DNA of 64,000 nucleotides from an uncultured Anaerobiospirillum sp. (GCA_944389615.1 CALXNA010000014.1:1-64000); one strand, 5' to 3'. Shown: positions 20,901 through 28,741, numbered from the stretch's first letter. A program made the numbers and translations. Notes: generated from the sequence alone by a model not told the origin.

Positions 20901-22897
20901 CCCAGCACAGCTCTGACACTGACCTTATCATGCCTGAAGAGGTGGCACCGGCAGAGAGTGCTGCGGCCTCGCCGCTCGATGAGCTCGATAGTGCGGACTT
21001 CGATTCGGTGCTCGATAACATCGATATCCCGGAGGCTGACGCAGCTGAAGCTCCAGCGGATGTAGCTGATGGGGCCGAAATGCCTGATGCTGCAGTTCCA
21101 GATGCCGCTGCTGAAGGCGTCGACGTCGAGCCTGCTTCGCCGCTTGAGACCGAGCGCGCCCACGAGGTTGAGGAACCAGTGGTCGTGGCCACCGATGCTG
21201 AGGTGGCGGACGCCGGTAGCACTGAGCCGATTGAGCCAGTGCAGGACGATACGGTCGAAGATGTAACCTCAAGCGAAACCGAGCTTGAGCCTTCGATGTG
21301 GTCGGTACCAAGCGATGAGGACTTTGACTTACCTCATGTCTCGGGCGTCAATGCCGCCGACTTGGTCGAAGAGCCTGCCGCCGTGGTCGAGGGTGAGGTC
21401 GTGCCTGACGCCGCACCTGCCAGCGACGACGATTTGAGTGCCGCGGGCTTTACCACCCACGAGCTCGACGACTTAGACCATCCTGCCGCTGAGGCAGCTG
21501 AGGCGGCCCCAGCCGCTGAGGCAAGCACGGAGGAGCTGGACTCCAGTGAGGCGGCTGAGCCTGCCGATTTGGGGGCTGATTTTGCCGCTGAGCTCGATAA
21601 GGATTTGGACTCGGGCAGCGCCAACTGGCCAGAGCCTGATCTTGAGGTCACCAACGACGACGATGAGCTGTTCTCAAGCCGCATCGGCAGCACCGATGCC
21701 TTGGCCGACATGCTCAGCGATGTCCCAGCCGACATCCCAGAGGAGGTAGTACGTCAGTCCGGCTCTCATATCACCGCTGACCACGAGCCGCTCAATCTCG
21801 ACGCTCAGCCTGCCGCAGAGCCTGCCGCTGCACCGACCGCAGAGACGGCCCCAGCTGCGGAGCCGGAAATGGCTGCCGAGCCGGAAGCGGTTGATCCTGA
21901 GGTAGCTGAGCCTGCCGAGCCAGAGGTTGCCGCCGACAATCCATCGCTTGAGGAAGTACTGGCGCAAGCCCCTTCGGCTGATAGCTCCGGCGCTGCCGCC
22001 GAGGCCATTGTCGGTGACATGGTCTCCGGCTCCGGAAGCGACGATGAGCTCTTAGGGGGTGACTTAGGCTTAGACCAAAGCGCCGCTGCGGCCCAAAGCG
22101 ATGAGCTGATGGGCTCGATGATGGCAGAGCCAAGCGAAGGCGAGGCCAGCGCTGATGACTTCTTAAGCGAGCACGCCTTAAGCCCTGAGGGCTTCACCGA
22201 TGCCTTTGATGAGGCCGCAGACGCCAGCAGCGCAGAGCCTGCTGCGGGTGATTCCGGGGACTTCGACCTTGGCGCTCTGGATGAGTCTGAGCCAGCCTCC
22301 GGCTATGCGGGTGATTTTGACCTCGGTGCTCTGGATGAGTCTGAGCCTGTCTCCGGCGACGCTGGGGACTTCGATCTCGGTGCCATGGACGCGGCGGAGC
22401 CAGCTTCTGGTGATGCCGGTGATTTTGACCTAGGTGCCATGGACGCGGCGGAGCCAGCCTCCGGCGATGCGGGTGATTTTGACCTCGGTGCCATGGGCGA
22501 GGCTGAGCCTGCTTCCGGCGATGCTGGGGACTTCGATCTCGGTGCCATGGACGCGGCGGAGCCAGCTTCTGGTGATGCCGGTGACTTTGACCTCGATGCC
22601 TTAGGTGACGGCACAGCCGAACCGGAGGCGGAGCTCGATGGCGCTTTGGATGGTGCTGACTTCGACTTTGACGCCTTAAGTAACAGCGATGACACCGCCG
22701 ATGGCGACGATCTGGGAGCCTTTGGCGACTTGGATGGCGCCGACTTCGGTGCGGAGAGCGCAGGTACCGGTGACTTCAGCGATTTAGGTGCCGACGATGA
22801 TAGCGGGGATTTTGCGGGCTTTGATGAGAGCGCCTTGGGCGGTCTTGATGACTTAGATCTCACTGAGCCTAAAGCTCCGGCGGCACCGCGTTCCTAA
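14996..22897 (+). CDS. Giant HubP/FimV-like polar landmark protein
   Basis: A 2,633-residue protein with the FimV/HubP layout. The start is the ATG at 14996, giving a signal sequence ending TNHVYA-EEE. A Pro/Thr/Ala-rich segment precedes a LysM domain at about 127-185 (HVVQPRETIWSIAHRYS, RGANLTIP), then a coiled coil at about 325-430, one transmembrane helix at about 450-472 (MWVLLIIGAVAFLLSIGLFI) and a very long, acidic cytoplasmic part. That part contains a Gly/Asp/Phe block (about 683-1005), thirteen SDADK units (about 1249-1438) and seven GDFDL units (about 2418-2535). I do not see the C-terminal helical FimV domain. HubP organises chemotaxis arrays, flagella and chromosome origins at the pole in Vibrio; three receptor genes nearby fit that role. 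Expression probably follows usg. Confidence 0.85.
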   Translation: MSLYKHLLTVAMAATLTSVALTNHVYAEEEFSISITGPNGETQAPQTARPVRPAQPVRPAAPANRATAQTQAPATTTPTQRPATPGNAALATTTPQGAATQTGTAQGGTTMGITNQAGAMAPTGAPSSHVVQPRETIWSIAHRYSAPYNDVNEFQAVASIYRNNRNAFEDNDVNRIRRGANLTIPSHDAMALEQTQTGSDLLSRGITDLPPLPADTRLAANQPGQTGAQTGTAQTTAPTTTAPTTAPSAGNQQLAQNTPQATPQGQVAPTVPTFTARETMLRDANPVWVAPDGAYDDYTKDVLTDAQLAAQNADKNQEYVPEITRSSMDLQAIEQLLDKTERNIQTAQKDIYKRLDDNIQRSAQVARETATATAQEEVADLINHYEQVIAELQQSNNDLRSNLSRINKQVEQIRGIQLETADNMAALDRRLGSDPLAGASAGNNSNSFQSGPIMWVLLIIGAVAFLLSIGLFIFKSRMRRERAMASSYDDDSGDFMDEEDMEISNLLAKANLAAEHDQGATKEQKAEPESQPQAQAPAAAPAPAPAPDDAFSSGFDGDLGDFGADAPSPATAPAPAPAPTSKAPDFHDEIEIPGYPSSSPKASVAPKAQPAAGSAGASLAAAAAGGALAGAAMAAASPEDEAQAAWDSAAGGSSTSSLEKSAANAAGNSWAQSLGKQEAGASQVDLGGDSSFDDAGGFGAAGSFGAADDGFGGGDLGAAGTDNGGFGAADDGFGGDAGGDFGSASGDGAGFGGADDGFGGDAGGFGADANGGFGGDAAGDVGFGGDAGGDFGGDAHGGFGDAAGGDAGFGGDVGGDFGADAHGGFGDATASDADTADSFGGDSGGFGDAASGDAGFGGADDGFGGGDAGGFGDAAAADAGAADSFGGAAGGDFGADAAGGFGDAASGDAGFGSADDGFGGGDAGGFGDAASGDAGFGGADGGFGDAGGDFGGDAGGDNGGFGDLGGDTGGFGDDSGGFGDAGGFGDAGGDFGGDFGGSGGFDDMDLGGDDAKQFAQSMQNAGSGNFPKTEALAQEVNETSANTQDQTPEAPAAEASALDQGAALKESAPHELTDQAEAPAVEDKIPTAAEQPQAEQASESQAPAPALDEAAAAEASPLVQAAAASGAKKQLNAAELKQEEPALSSVFDNLVDGKRPDEILSETAEGKNLDSVYDRFFTEDGNVAPEVVEAAEEVAELAQDKEAPQGAAVEHQPELAEGLYQPPEGLDAGLEHNEGLSDEEQGLTAAFGASDADKAMADAFGASDADKAMADAFGTEPSDADKAMADAFGAEPSDADKAMADAFGTEPSDADKAMADAFGAEPSDADKAMADAFGAEPSDADKAMADAFGAEPSDADKAMADAFGAEPSDADKAMADAFGAEPSDADKVMADAFGAEPSDADKAMADAFGAEPSDADKAMADAFGAEPSDADKAMADTLGAEPELGSGITDLSGELDVEEPETTPDLADTEFAGFNAGGAEDEKLPSLDAGLKNLGAQAAAEPEDEEASLSQALAQASAQRDAADADAADADHSATELEALQDTFNLPEDSVSDIAREAVPQTASQEAKDLADVLGTSLEHADLKEPEAPSDALLSADETFDADGVGLEPNPDFVDLSHEDSIIPGDNSVQGQDFKSFGLGDAAADSVGEPAALESDSALESAEPAADAALAEDGAHSGDLFGTSDDAAVSDDELFGAADTSKGDWEQGFAHDEEPVDDDHDFVNFANNLHRSNEDVPAADEFKGIDEANTAHDVELAAAAPDLAIPESPELNTNASAEHFDADESNAELDRIEHDAESASAAADADIAADGLLGDLDGNKDELEADLADPDLGGLSSYDATSPYDDTADEENNLIMPSAEEMAQAQLESGSELEDLDTALEPESTIEPELTEPADTATEPVTETADAEVAGVAEPELAADGAEPEDAAEELPTQDFLDDVSAHSHDIDEELSSDDLKGLSSYDKDEKYTQHSSDTDLIMPEEVAPAESAAASPLDELDSADFDSVLDNIDIPEADAAEAPADVADGAEMPDAAVPDAAAEGVDVEPASPLETERAHEVEEPVVVATDAEVADAGSTEPIEPVQDDTVEDVTSSETELEPSMWSVPSDEDFDLPHVSGVNAADLVEEPAAVVEGEVVPDAAPASDDDLSAAGFTTHELDDLDHPAAEAAEAAPAAEASTEELDSSEAAEPADLGADFAAELDKDLDSGSANWPEPDLEVTNDDDELFSSRIGSTDALADMLSDVPADIPEEVVRQSGSHITADHEPLNLDAQPAAEPAAAPTAETAPAAEPEMAAEPEAVDPEVAEPAEPEVAADNPSLEEVLAQAPSADSSGAAAEAIVGDMVSGSGSDDELLGGDLGLDQSAAAAQSDELMGSMMAEPSEGEASADDFLSEHALSPEGFTDAFDEAADASSAEPAAGDSGDFDLGALDESEPASGYAGDFDLGALDESEPVSGDAGDFDLGAMDAAEPASGDAGDFDLGAMDAAEPASGDAGDFDLGAMGEAEPASGDAGDFDLGAMDAAEPASGDAGDFDLDALGDGTAEPEAELDGALDGADFDFDALSNSDDTADGDDLGAFGDLDGADFGAESAGTGDFSDLGADDDSGDFAGFDESALGGLDDLDLTEPKAPAAPRS
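17040..18016 (+). repeat. Gly/Asp/Phe-rich repeat block in the HubP-like gene
   Basis: About 325 codons dominated by GGFG, GDAGFGG and DDGFGG units of irregular length, encoded by repeated ggcttcggtg-like DNA. The translated segment is acidic, aromatic-spaced and probably disordered. Confidence 0.9.
18740..19311 (+). repeat. Thirteen tandem SDADK repeats in the HubP-like gene
   Basis: Thirteen copies of SDADKAMADAFGAEP (45 bp). The first two lack the 'EP' and are 39 bp. Copies differ mostly at synonymous positions, so the protein sequence is held more constant than the DNA. This recalls the acidic repeats of Vibrio HubP. Confidence 0.95.
22247..22605 (+). repeat. Seven tandem GDFDL repeats in the HubP-like gene
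   Basis: Seven 54 bp units encode GDAGDFDLGAMDAAEPAS with small changes; the last diverges after GDFDLDALG. It lies near the C terminus. Confidence 0.93.
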
Positions 22898-22940
22898 CTG
22901 AGAGCAGGCGCGTCGTGCGGCGCGCTTTGCGCTAAGATTG

Positions 22941-22988
22941 AGGCTAAGACTTAACCTCAGACGAGGGTCGGTCTTAGCCTTTTGTTTT
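22941..22988 (+). terminator. Terminator after the HubP-like gene
   Basis: Ten-base arms aggctaagac and gtcttagcct are followed by tttgtttt. It lies 43 bases past the stop codon and ends just before the next gene's ribosome binding site. Confidence 0.88.
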
Positions 22989-23004
22989 CTAGGAGAGGGT
23001 GAAC

Positions 23005-23733
23005 ATGGCAAGCGAGGTGATGGCGCGGCTCTTGGGCTTAGAGGAAAGTGGTCTCGTGCCGCTAGAGCAGGGGCCGTTTGGCTGTGTCCTGCTGATCGAC
23101 CCTAAGGTCAATGCTGCGTTTGGCGCGCTGCAAGCGGCGGCGCAAGCGGCAGGTTTTGAGCTTAAGGCCTGCTCGGCCTATCGGAGCTTTAGCGCGCAGG
23201 CGGCGATTGTCAGCGCCAAGTTTCAAGGTCAGCGCCCGGTGCTCGATGCCTTAGAGCAGCCGCTCAAGGAGCTGCCTTCTGACCCAGTAGCGCGGCTTAA
23301 TGCCATCCTGCGCTTCTCGGCGTTGCCGGGCTTCTCGCGCCATCATTGGGGTACTGACCTCGACGTCTTTGCCGCCAATGCCTTACCCCCGGGGCAAAGC
23401 CTGCAGCTGACCTACCATGAGTACCTGAGCGGCTCCTACTTCTATGAGTTTGGCCACTTCCTGCGCGAGAACTTAACTGCGTACGGTTTTTATCAACCAT
23501 ATGGCGCCGACGCCGATGCCATGCTGCGCAAGGCGCAGAGCGGCACCTTAGAACCCAACGCCGTCGGCTGCGAGCCTTGGCATATCTCCTATCGGGCCGG
23601 CGCTGAGCGTTTAGGACGCTGCTTTGATATGGCCGCGGCGCTTGATTACGTGGCATCCTGTGACTTGCCTTATGCGCCTTACGTGCGGGCGCTGATGACG
23701 CCCGAGCGCGTAGCCGCAGTACTCGCGCTGTAG
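23005..23733 (+). CDS. M15-family (VanY-like) D,D-carboxypeptidase
   Basis: A 242-residue zinc peptidase of the M15/VanY type, which trims peptidoglycan stem peptides. Motifs in order: ACSAYRSFSAQ (family 'S.YRS'), SRHHWGTDLDVF (SxHxxGxAxD, giving the His and Asp zinc ligands) and CEPWHISYR (ExWH, catalytic Glu and third His ligand). The ATG at 23005 is favoured over a GTG at 22999 because aggagagg ends 6 bases before the ATG. I see no signal peptide, so the enzyme may be cytoplasmic or exported in another way. It occupies the place where truA often follows fimV. A strong terminator separates it from the HubP-like gene. Confidence 0.88.
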   Translation: MASEVMARLLGLEESGLVPLEQGPFGCVLLIDPKVNAAFGALQAAAQAAGFELKACSAYRSFSAQAAIVSAKFQGQRPVLDALEQPLKELPSDPVARLNAILRFSALPGFSRHHWGTDLDVFAANALPPGQSLQLTYHEYLSGSYFYEFGHFLRENLTAYGFYQPYGADADAMLRKAQSGTLEPNAVGCEPWHISYRAGAERLGRCFDMAAALDYVASCDLPYAPYVRALMTPERVAAVLAL

Positions 23734-23741
23734 GGGGCGGC

Positions 23742-23908
23742 CCGGAGCGCTCTTTGCTCCTTAGAGATCCACCGAGTGGCCGGAGCCTGTAGCGGCAAGC
23801 GGCGAGCGTAGCCGCGGCCCAAGTGGCCCAAGAGCAGCGCTGGGTTATGGGCCCCGGAGTGGCCTTTGCTCCTTAGAGACCCACAGTGTGGCCTACGCCT
23901 GAAGCGGC
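23742..23908. repeat. Two copies of a 55 bp dispersed repeat
   Basis: 23742-23796 and 23853-23908 share ctttgctccttagaga, a ccac block and a closing agcggc with about 80 percent identity. An inverted relative lies at 1061-1128. Non-coding gap between convergent genes. Confidence 0.7.
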
Positions 23909-23912
23909 GCGG

Positions 23913-26900
23913 TTAGTTGGCTGCGCGGCTTGGGGCGGCGAGGGCGGCGGCGAAGCTTTGTGGCAGGGCGGCGGCGATGCTTTGTGGCAGCATGCTGGAG
24001 ATGCGCTGTTGGGCAAAGAACTCGGCAAAGGAGTGCTGCATCGAGTGTACGGTCAGCATCGTGATTTCGGCCCGAGTGCCGATGCGGATCGGCAGGGCCG
24101 GTTCACTTCCGGTGCCACCGTTGACGTAGAGCTGCTGGTTCGGGCCTAACTCGTAGAGGCCTTGCAGATAGCCGCCGTTGCTTTGCTGCACCATGTTGCC
24201 GATCAAACCAACTTGGCCACCGTGGGTGTTGCCCGCCAAGATGAGGTCGATGCCGTTGGAGCCAATCTGGCGATAGCGCTCAACGTTACGCGGCTGGTGG
24301 GTCAAGAGCAAGTTGAAGCTGCTCTTGGGCAGCGGGTGCACGTCGTATGGCGAGGGCAGGAGCAGACCGTAGTTCATGGCGCGCTCGTCGGCAAAGCCTA
24401 AGATGGTAAAGAGATGGCCCATGTAGTTGAGGAGCCATTGCTGGTTGAGCAGCACGGTAAAGCCGTTGTTGCGGTAGAAGCTCATGTAGTTGTTGAAGTC
24501 GTAGGCGTACTCATGGCTGCCCGGGACGACGTAGATACCCATCGGGGCATTGAGCATCGTGAGTGGGCGCAGCTTCTCGCGCATTAAGTCAAACTTGCCA
24601 TCGGCGATGTCGCCGGTGATGATGATGATGTCCGGCTTGGCCATGGTGACCTTGAGCACTAAGTCCGTGATCCACGAGCGCGGGGTCATCGGCGAGATGT
24701 GCAAGTCACTCATATGCACGATCTTCAGGCCATCAAACTCGACCGGGACGTTGAGCGGCACCATCACCTCATTGATCTCCGGCGTGACCAAGACCTTGAC
24801 CGTACAGTGCACTGCATAGCAGGCGAGTAAGGCGGCCATAATGATGCCCAAATAGCGGCCCATGTGCTTGAGGAAGGTTCGCAGATGCACCATCAGGCGC
24901 GTGTGGATGCGCTGCATCTGATGGACATAGAACGATTGGGCATCGTTGATCGGCTTGATCTCCGGATCGTGGGCATTGATGTTGAGGGCGCTTTCAGCAT
25001 GGCGCTGGCGCTCTTCAAAGGAGCCTAAGGCGACATTGCCATCATCGTCACCGTGGATGAGCTCGCTAATCGGTACCGAGCGTCCCTGATGGTCGATATA
25101 CTCGCTTGGGCCATCGCTGATATGATCGTCCGGGAGCGGCTCGAAGATACTGGCCGAGCCGCTCTGGGCGCTCAGGTGCATGGTGCGATGAAGCTGATTC
25201 TTGCGCTTCTTGTCGTTAGGCTCGCTCGGATCGCCGCCGCCCATGCCGGTGAGGACGTCCTCGGCGGCCGCACTGTCTACGGCAGCATCGGGGACGATGC
25301 TCTGGGCTTCGCGCTCAACGAAGGTGCGTTCGACGCGATTGTCATCAAGCTCGGACGGGTCATAGAGGTCGGCCGAGTCGCGTACCGCGGCATTGATGGC
25401 TTCGCGCGCAGCATCGCTCACCGCATCGTACTCAGCGCGATCTTGGGCCATAGCGGCATTGTGCACGGCGGCCTTGACCGCAGCCCGGGCAGTGGCATCG
25501 ACTGCTTCGCGCTCGGCGCGGGCCGTGGCGACCTTGGCCTTACGGACGGTTTCTGCTTGGGCATGGCGCTCGGCCGCACGCGCGGCATCGGCTGCGGCGT
25601 CCGCGGCGGCCCGTTGGGCGAGCACTTCGGCGTTGGCGCTGACCGAAGCGCGTGAGGTGCTGACGATCGGACTGTTGCTGGCGCGCTCATAGGCTTCATC
25701 GTGGGCCTGCTGCGCGGCCTTGCTGCCGCCAAAGAACTCCTTGGTGAAGTTGACCGCGTTGGTCAGCCACGAGGACTCTTCGTCCTTAGCGGTATTCTGG
25801 CTAAAGAGCTTGCTGAAGGTACTGTCGTGATACTGCTCAACGTCATCGCGTGTCAGAGCAAAGCCACCTAAATGGCTTGGGTGCAGCGCAGGCGCAGCTT
25901 GATCGGGGCTGGCGTCCTCATTGCTGCTCATCGCGCCCCAGTCGATGTTGAAGCGCTCGTAGCTTTGCTCTGGGGTATTGACGGTAAAGGTAGTCTTGGA
26001 GCTGGCACCGGCGCCGGTGTGGACACCTAAGCCATAGTTGAGCTGCTTGTTGGAGATGACGCGTTCATCGTAGTCGAGGATCTCACCGTGCGGACGCGTG
26101 ACTACGATCGGCGCGGCGGTTAAGGCCGAGCTGGCTTGGGCATTGAGCGCCTTTTGGTAGGCGGCCGCTTCGGCCGCGTGTACCGCGGTCTTGGCGAAGT
26201 TGATCACCGTTTGCGCGGCAGCCGTGACCGAGACCTTGCCGCTGTCGTGCTTGCTCTCACTGTCATCTTGATTGCGGCGAATAGCCGAGACTAAGTCATC
26301 GGCGGCATTACGCAGGGTGCGCTCTGATTGCAGCTCGGCGTCGCGGGCCCGAGCGGCGTTTTGCGCCGCGATCTCAACGGCCGTGGCGGCAGCATCGGCG
26401 GCAGCATCAGCCTGCGCGCGCCGTCCGGTAGCCTCGTGCTCGGCGGCCTGCTCGAGCGCGGCGGCGGCCTTAGCGGCAGCTTTGTTGGCGCGGGCGCTAC
26501 GCCACAGATGTATGGATTTGGCCAGCTCATGCTCAGCGTTGGCATTGCGCACATGCATGCGCGGCTTACCCGTACCGTCATCATAGCTGACGTACTCAGT
26601 CTCAAGGCTGCGATCGCGATTGACTGCATAGCCCCCTGAAGAGATCTCTGATAAGTCGGGGCCTTCGTGGCCGAGGCTTAACTCATAGTATTGAATGCCA
26701 TCTTGCGGCGCGGCCGTGAGGCGGCCGCCGGAGACGCCAAATGGATCATTGAAGTCCGGGATCTTGGTAGGGCCTTGGGCTCGGGCCACTTGAGCCGCGG
26801 CCTTGGCATAGCGCGCGACATCGACTTGGCGCTCCGCGTCTGTTGGCGGAGCTGATGTGACGGCCCCGCCGCTGGTGAGCTCTTCATCGGTGAGTAATTG

Positions 26901-27617
26901 CATGGGCTGCTGCGGCCGGGCGTTGTGGGCGCGATCGGTTGGGGCGTTGATGGTGGCTTGGCGCCAGTCATAGGCGACCTTGCCCCAGCCCTTGTTAAAC
27001 TCATGAGCCCGGGCTTGGGCATACTCTAAGGCCGCTTGGACATTATCAAGCTCCTTGGCTCCGGCATCACGGGTGGCGGCGATCGATGCGGCATCGACGG
27101 CAGCGCGGCGCGAGTTAGGATTGGCATTAGCAAAGGACTGCGCAGTCGAAGCGGCGATGATGTCATGGACGTGCTGGCGCTTGAGCTGGCCGAGCTTGAC
27201 GCGCAGTTCGCGCTGATACTGGTTGTTTTCGTAGCGGCGGGTGGTGCGCGGGAAAAAGATCAAAAACGGCATGCCCGAAGCGTCTTTGCGCTGTGGGGTC
27301 AGGTGCTTTAAGAGCCAGCCGCCGACCGAGGAGCCGACGATCGAGAGCACGATCAAGGCCGCAAGTGGGGTGAGCAGCAAGAGCAGGTGCTGCAGGAAGG
27401 TGGTAAAGGCAAAGATGAAGCTCGGTACCTCATCGCCTAAGCTCATGCCGTAATCAAGCAGCAGCTGGTGGGAGGCCGTGAGCGCGCCCAAGCCGAGCGA
27501 AGCGGCAAGGCGGGTGACTTTTGACCAGGCAAAGAGGGCGCTGACCACGTAGAAAACTATGAAGCCTAAGGCAAAGATGTTTGCGCTCAAAAGCAGCAAA
27601 AAGTCACCAAGCATCAC
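23913..27617 (-). CDS. Large membrane metallophosphoesterase with an Ala-rich insert
   Basis: A 1,234-residue protein. The N terminus (about 1-105) has three or more membrane segments, as in YkuE/YaeI-type phosphoesterases. Then come about 800 residues of Ala-, Asp- and Arg-rich, probably coiled-coil or disordered sequence with long AARAAERHAQAE-like runs. A further membrane segment at about 922-945 (YLGIIMAALLACYAVHC) leads to a calcineurin-like phosphoesterase domain (about 955-1215) with MSDLHISP, ITGDIADG, VPGSHEYAY, LLTHQPRN and AGNTHGGQ. Two positions that normally bind metal differ: the Asn of GNHE is Ser and the first His of GHTH is Asn. The start is GTG at 27617 or ATG at 27614, with ggag upstream. 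Relatives hydrolyse UDP-diacylglucosamine-like or phospholipid substrates; activity here is doubtful. Confidence 0.8.
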   Translation of the reverse strand: MMLGDFLLLLSANIFALGFIVFYVVSALFAWSKVTRLAASLGLGALTASHQLLLDYGMSLGDEVPSFIFAFTTFLQHLLLLLTPLAALIVLSIVGSSVGGWLLKHLTPQRKDASGMPFLIFFPRTTRRYENNQYQRELRVKLGQLKRQHVHDIIAASTAQSFANANPNSRRAAVDAASIAATRDAGAKELDNVQAALEYAQARAHEFNKGWGKVAYDWRQATINAPTDRAHNARPQQPMQLLTDEELTSGGAVTSAPPTDAERQVDVARYAKAAAQVARAQGPTKIPDFNDPFGVSGGRLTAAPQDGIQYYELSLGHEGPDLSEISSGGYAVNRDRSLETEYVSYDDGTGKPRMHVRNANAEHELAKSIHLWRSARANKAAAKAAAALEQAAEHEATGRRAQADAAADAAATAVEIAAQNAARARDAELQSERTLRNAADDLVSAIRRNQDDSESKHDSGKVSVTAAAQTVINFAKTAVHAAEAAAYQKALNAQASSALTAAPIVVTRPHGEILDYDERVISNKQLNYGLGVHTGAGASSKTTFTVNTPEQSYERFNIDWGAMSSNEDASPDQAAPALHPSHLGGFALTRDDVEQYHDSTFSKLFSQNTAKDEESSWLTNAVNFTKEFFGGSKAAQQAHDEAYERASNSPIVSTSRASVSANAEVLAQRAAADAAADAARAAERHAQAETVRKAKVATARAEREAVDATARAAVKAAVHNAAMAQDRAEYDAVSDAAREAINAAVRDSADLYDPSELDDNRVERTFVEREAQSIVPDAAVDSAAAEDVLTGMGGGDPSEPNDKKRKNQLHRTMHLSAQSGSASIFEPLPDDHISDGPSEYIDHQGRSVPISELIHGDDDGNVALGSFEERQRHAESALNINAHDPEIKPINDAQSFYVHQMQRIHTRLMVHLRTFLKHMGRYLGIIMAALLACYAVHCTVKVLVTPEINEVMVPLNVPVEFDGLKIVHMSDLHISPMTPRSWITDLVLKVTMAKPDIIIITGDIADGKFDLMREKLRPLTMLNAPMGIYVVPGSHEYAYDFNNYMSFYRNNGFTVLLNQQWLLNYMGHLFTILGFADERAMNYGLLLPSPYDVHPLPKSSFNLLLTHQPRNVERYRQIGSNGIDLILAGNTHGGQVGLIGNMVQQSNGGYLQGLYELGPNQQLYVNGGTGSEPALPIRIGTRAEITMLTVHSMQHSFAEFFAQQRISSMLPQSIAAALPQSFAAALAAPSRAAN

Positions 27618-27869
27618 AATGATTTGCTCCGCTGTGGTTGACTCGTCCGAGCCAACCTATGCTCATCCTTCAGTCTGTGTCTGGTTCTTAGTTGATCCTT
27701 GCTTATCTAGCTCGGTCAGCCACAGCTGGTTGTTACTACCTTAAGCAGGTTATTACTACCTTGCAGGTAGGGCAAAAGTCACGAAGAGACCATTGCGGTA
27801 CTGGAAAGTAGGTTAGGTGGCACCTCGCGCGGTGCAGTGGTTGCTCTCCTCTCTTACAGGGCTTACCTC

Positions 27870-28070
27870 CCTGACAGGATTAGTAGCTCAGTGGCATGGT
27901 GGATACCAACTTGCCTCCGGAGTGCAGGTCACTTGACCTGCGGATACAGCTTTCAGCGCCGGGTCTTCATCGGCTGCGGCCAAGGTACAGCTTAGACCAC
28001 AAAGGGGCAGGCGGAAGGTCGGGGTTAAGCCCGCGCAACCGTGACATTTAAGCCAGATATGGCATCAAAG
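27870..28070 (+). ncRNA. Possible structured RNA with cobalamin-riboswitch-like core
   Basis: The run cccgcgcaaccgtga followed by aagccagatatggcatc resembles the conserved core and B12 box of cobalamin riboswitches (about 'CCCGCAACYGTGA' and 'AAGCCAGGAGACCTGCC'), but the box lacks a few bases. A perfect hairpin gcaggtc-actt-gacctgc lies at 27923-27940. No transport or cobalamin gene follows on the plus strand for 870 bases. It could be a relic, a standalone RNA or chance. Confidence 0.25.
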
Positions 28071-28467
28071 CAATCACACCTTGATCATAGTCGATGTATC
28101 CGGATTTGTCTAACTCAAAGCGCGCAGATGATAACGTAATAACTACCGCTTCGCCCTATGTTAACGCCCTTTTGCGACAAAGTTTCACCAAATTGAGGGT
28201 ATCTGCGTGGAGTTATTTGTGCAACTGCCTGATATCTAGGTTTAGATATGCCGTTTGTTAAGCGGCGATGTGATCTAGAGCGCAAAACGATGTTTTGGGT
28301 GAAATTTTTCTCCTTCTGTCTCGGAAGTGACCACTGTGGGCACTGTCTGCGCAGCGCAGACGAGCATATTTATCTCAGCGCCGCCATCTTGCACGGCACA
28401 ACACGATGATGATACACCTTCGTCTGCGGCCTAACTGTGCCCTAGTTGTCACTTCTGGGAAGTCGAA

Positions 28468-28599
28468 CTTTGGTATCCAACTTAGGCTTAACCTTCGGGT
28501 GAAAGCTGCACAGGCGCGCGCTCCGCGGGCATATCTAGGCGCGCAGAAGGCCGCGGGTATATCTATGCGCGCAGAAGGCCGCGGGCGTGGATACCAAAG
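28468..28599. repeat. 132 bp segment bounded by a 12 bp inverted repeat
   Basis: ctttggtatcca at 28468-28479 is matched exactly by its inverse tggataccaaag at 28588-28599. Between them, a 28 bp unit starting atatcta occurs twice in tandem at 28531-28586. This resembles a small non-autonomous element, but I see no target-site duplication. Confidence 0.55.
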
Positions 28600-28741
28600 A
28601 GCCCTACTAAATCCAGCCATTTTTCATCAAATTGTAGGGAAAAGGGGTGCAGGTGGCACCACTCTGACCAAGATGTGACATATGCCGCCAAATCATGATC
28701 TAGAGCGCTGCGCGCGCCCGGATTACTGCCGCGGGCCTAAG

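Noticed and set aside
25053..25655. Plus-strand frames opposite the metallophosphoesterase insert
   Set aside because: They are mirrors of Ala-rich codons in the minus-strand gene, which is anchored by conserved domains at both ends.
27880..27960. tRNA gene suggested by gtagctcagtgg
   Set aside because: The D-arm-like word is present, but no matching acceptor stem, T-arm or anticodon arm can be drawn around it.
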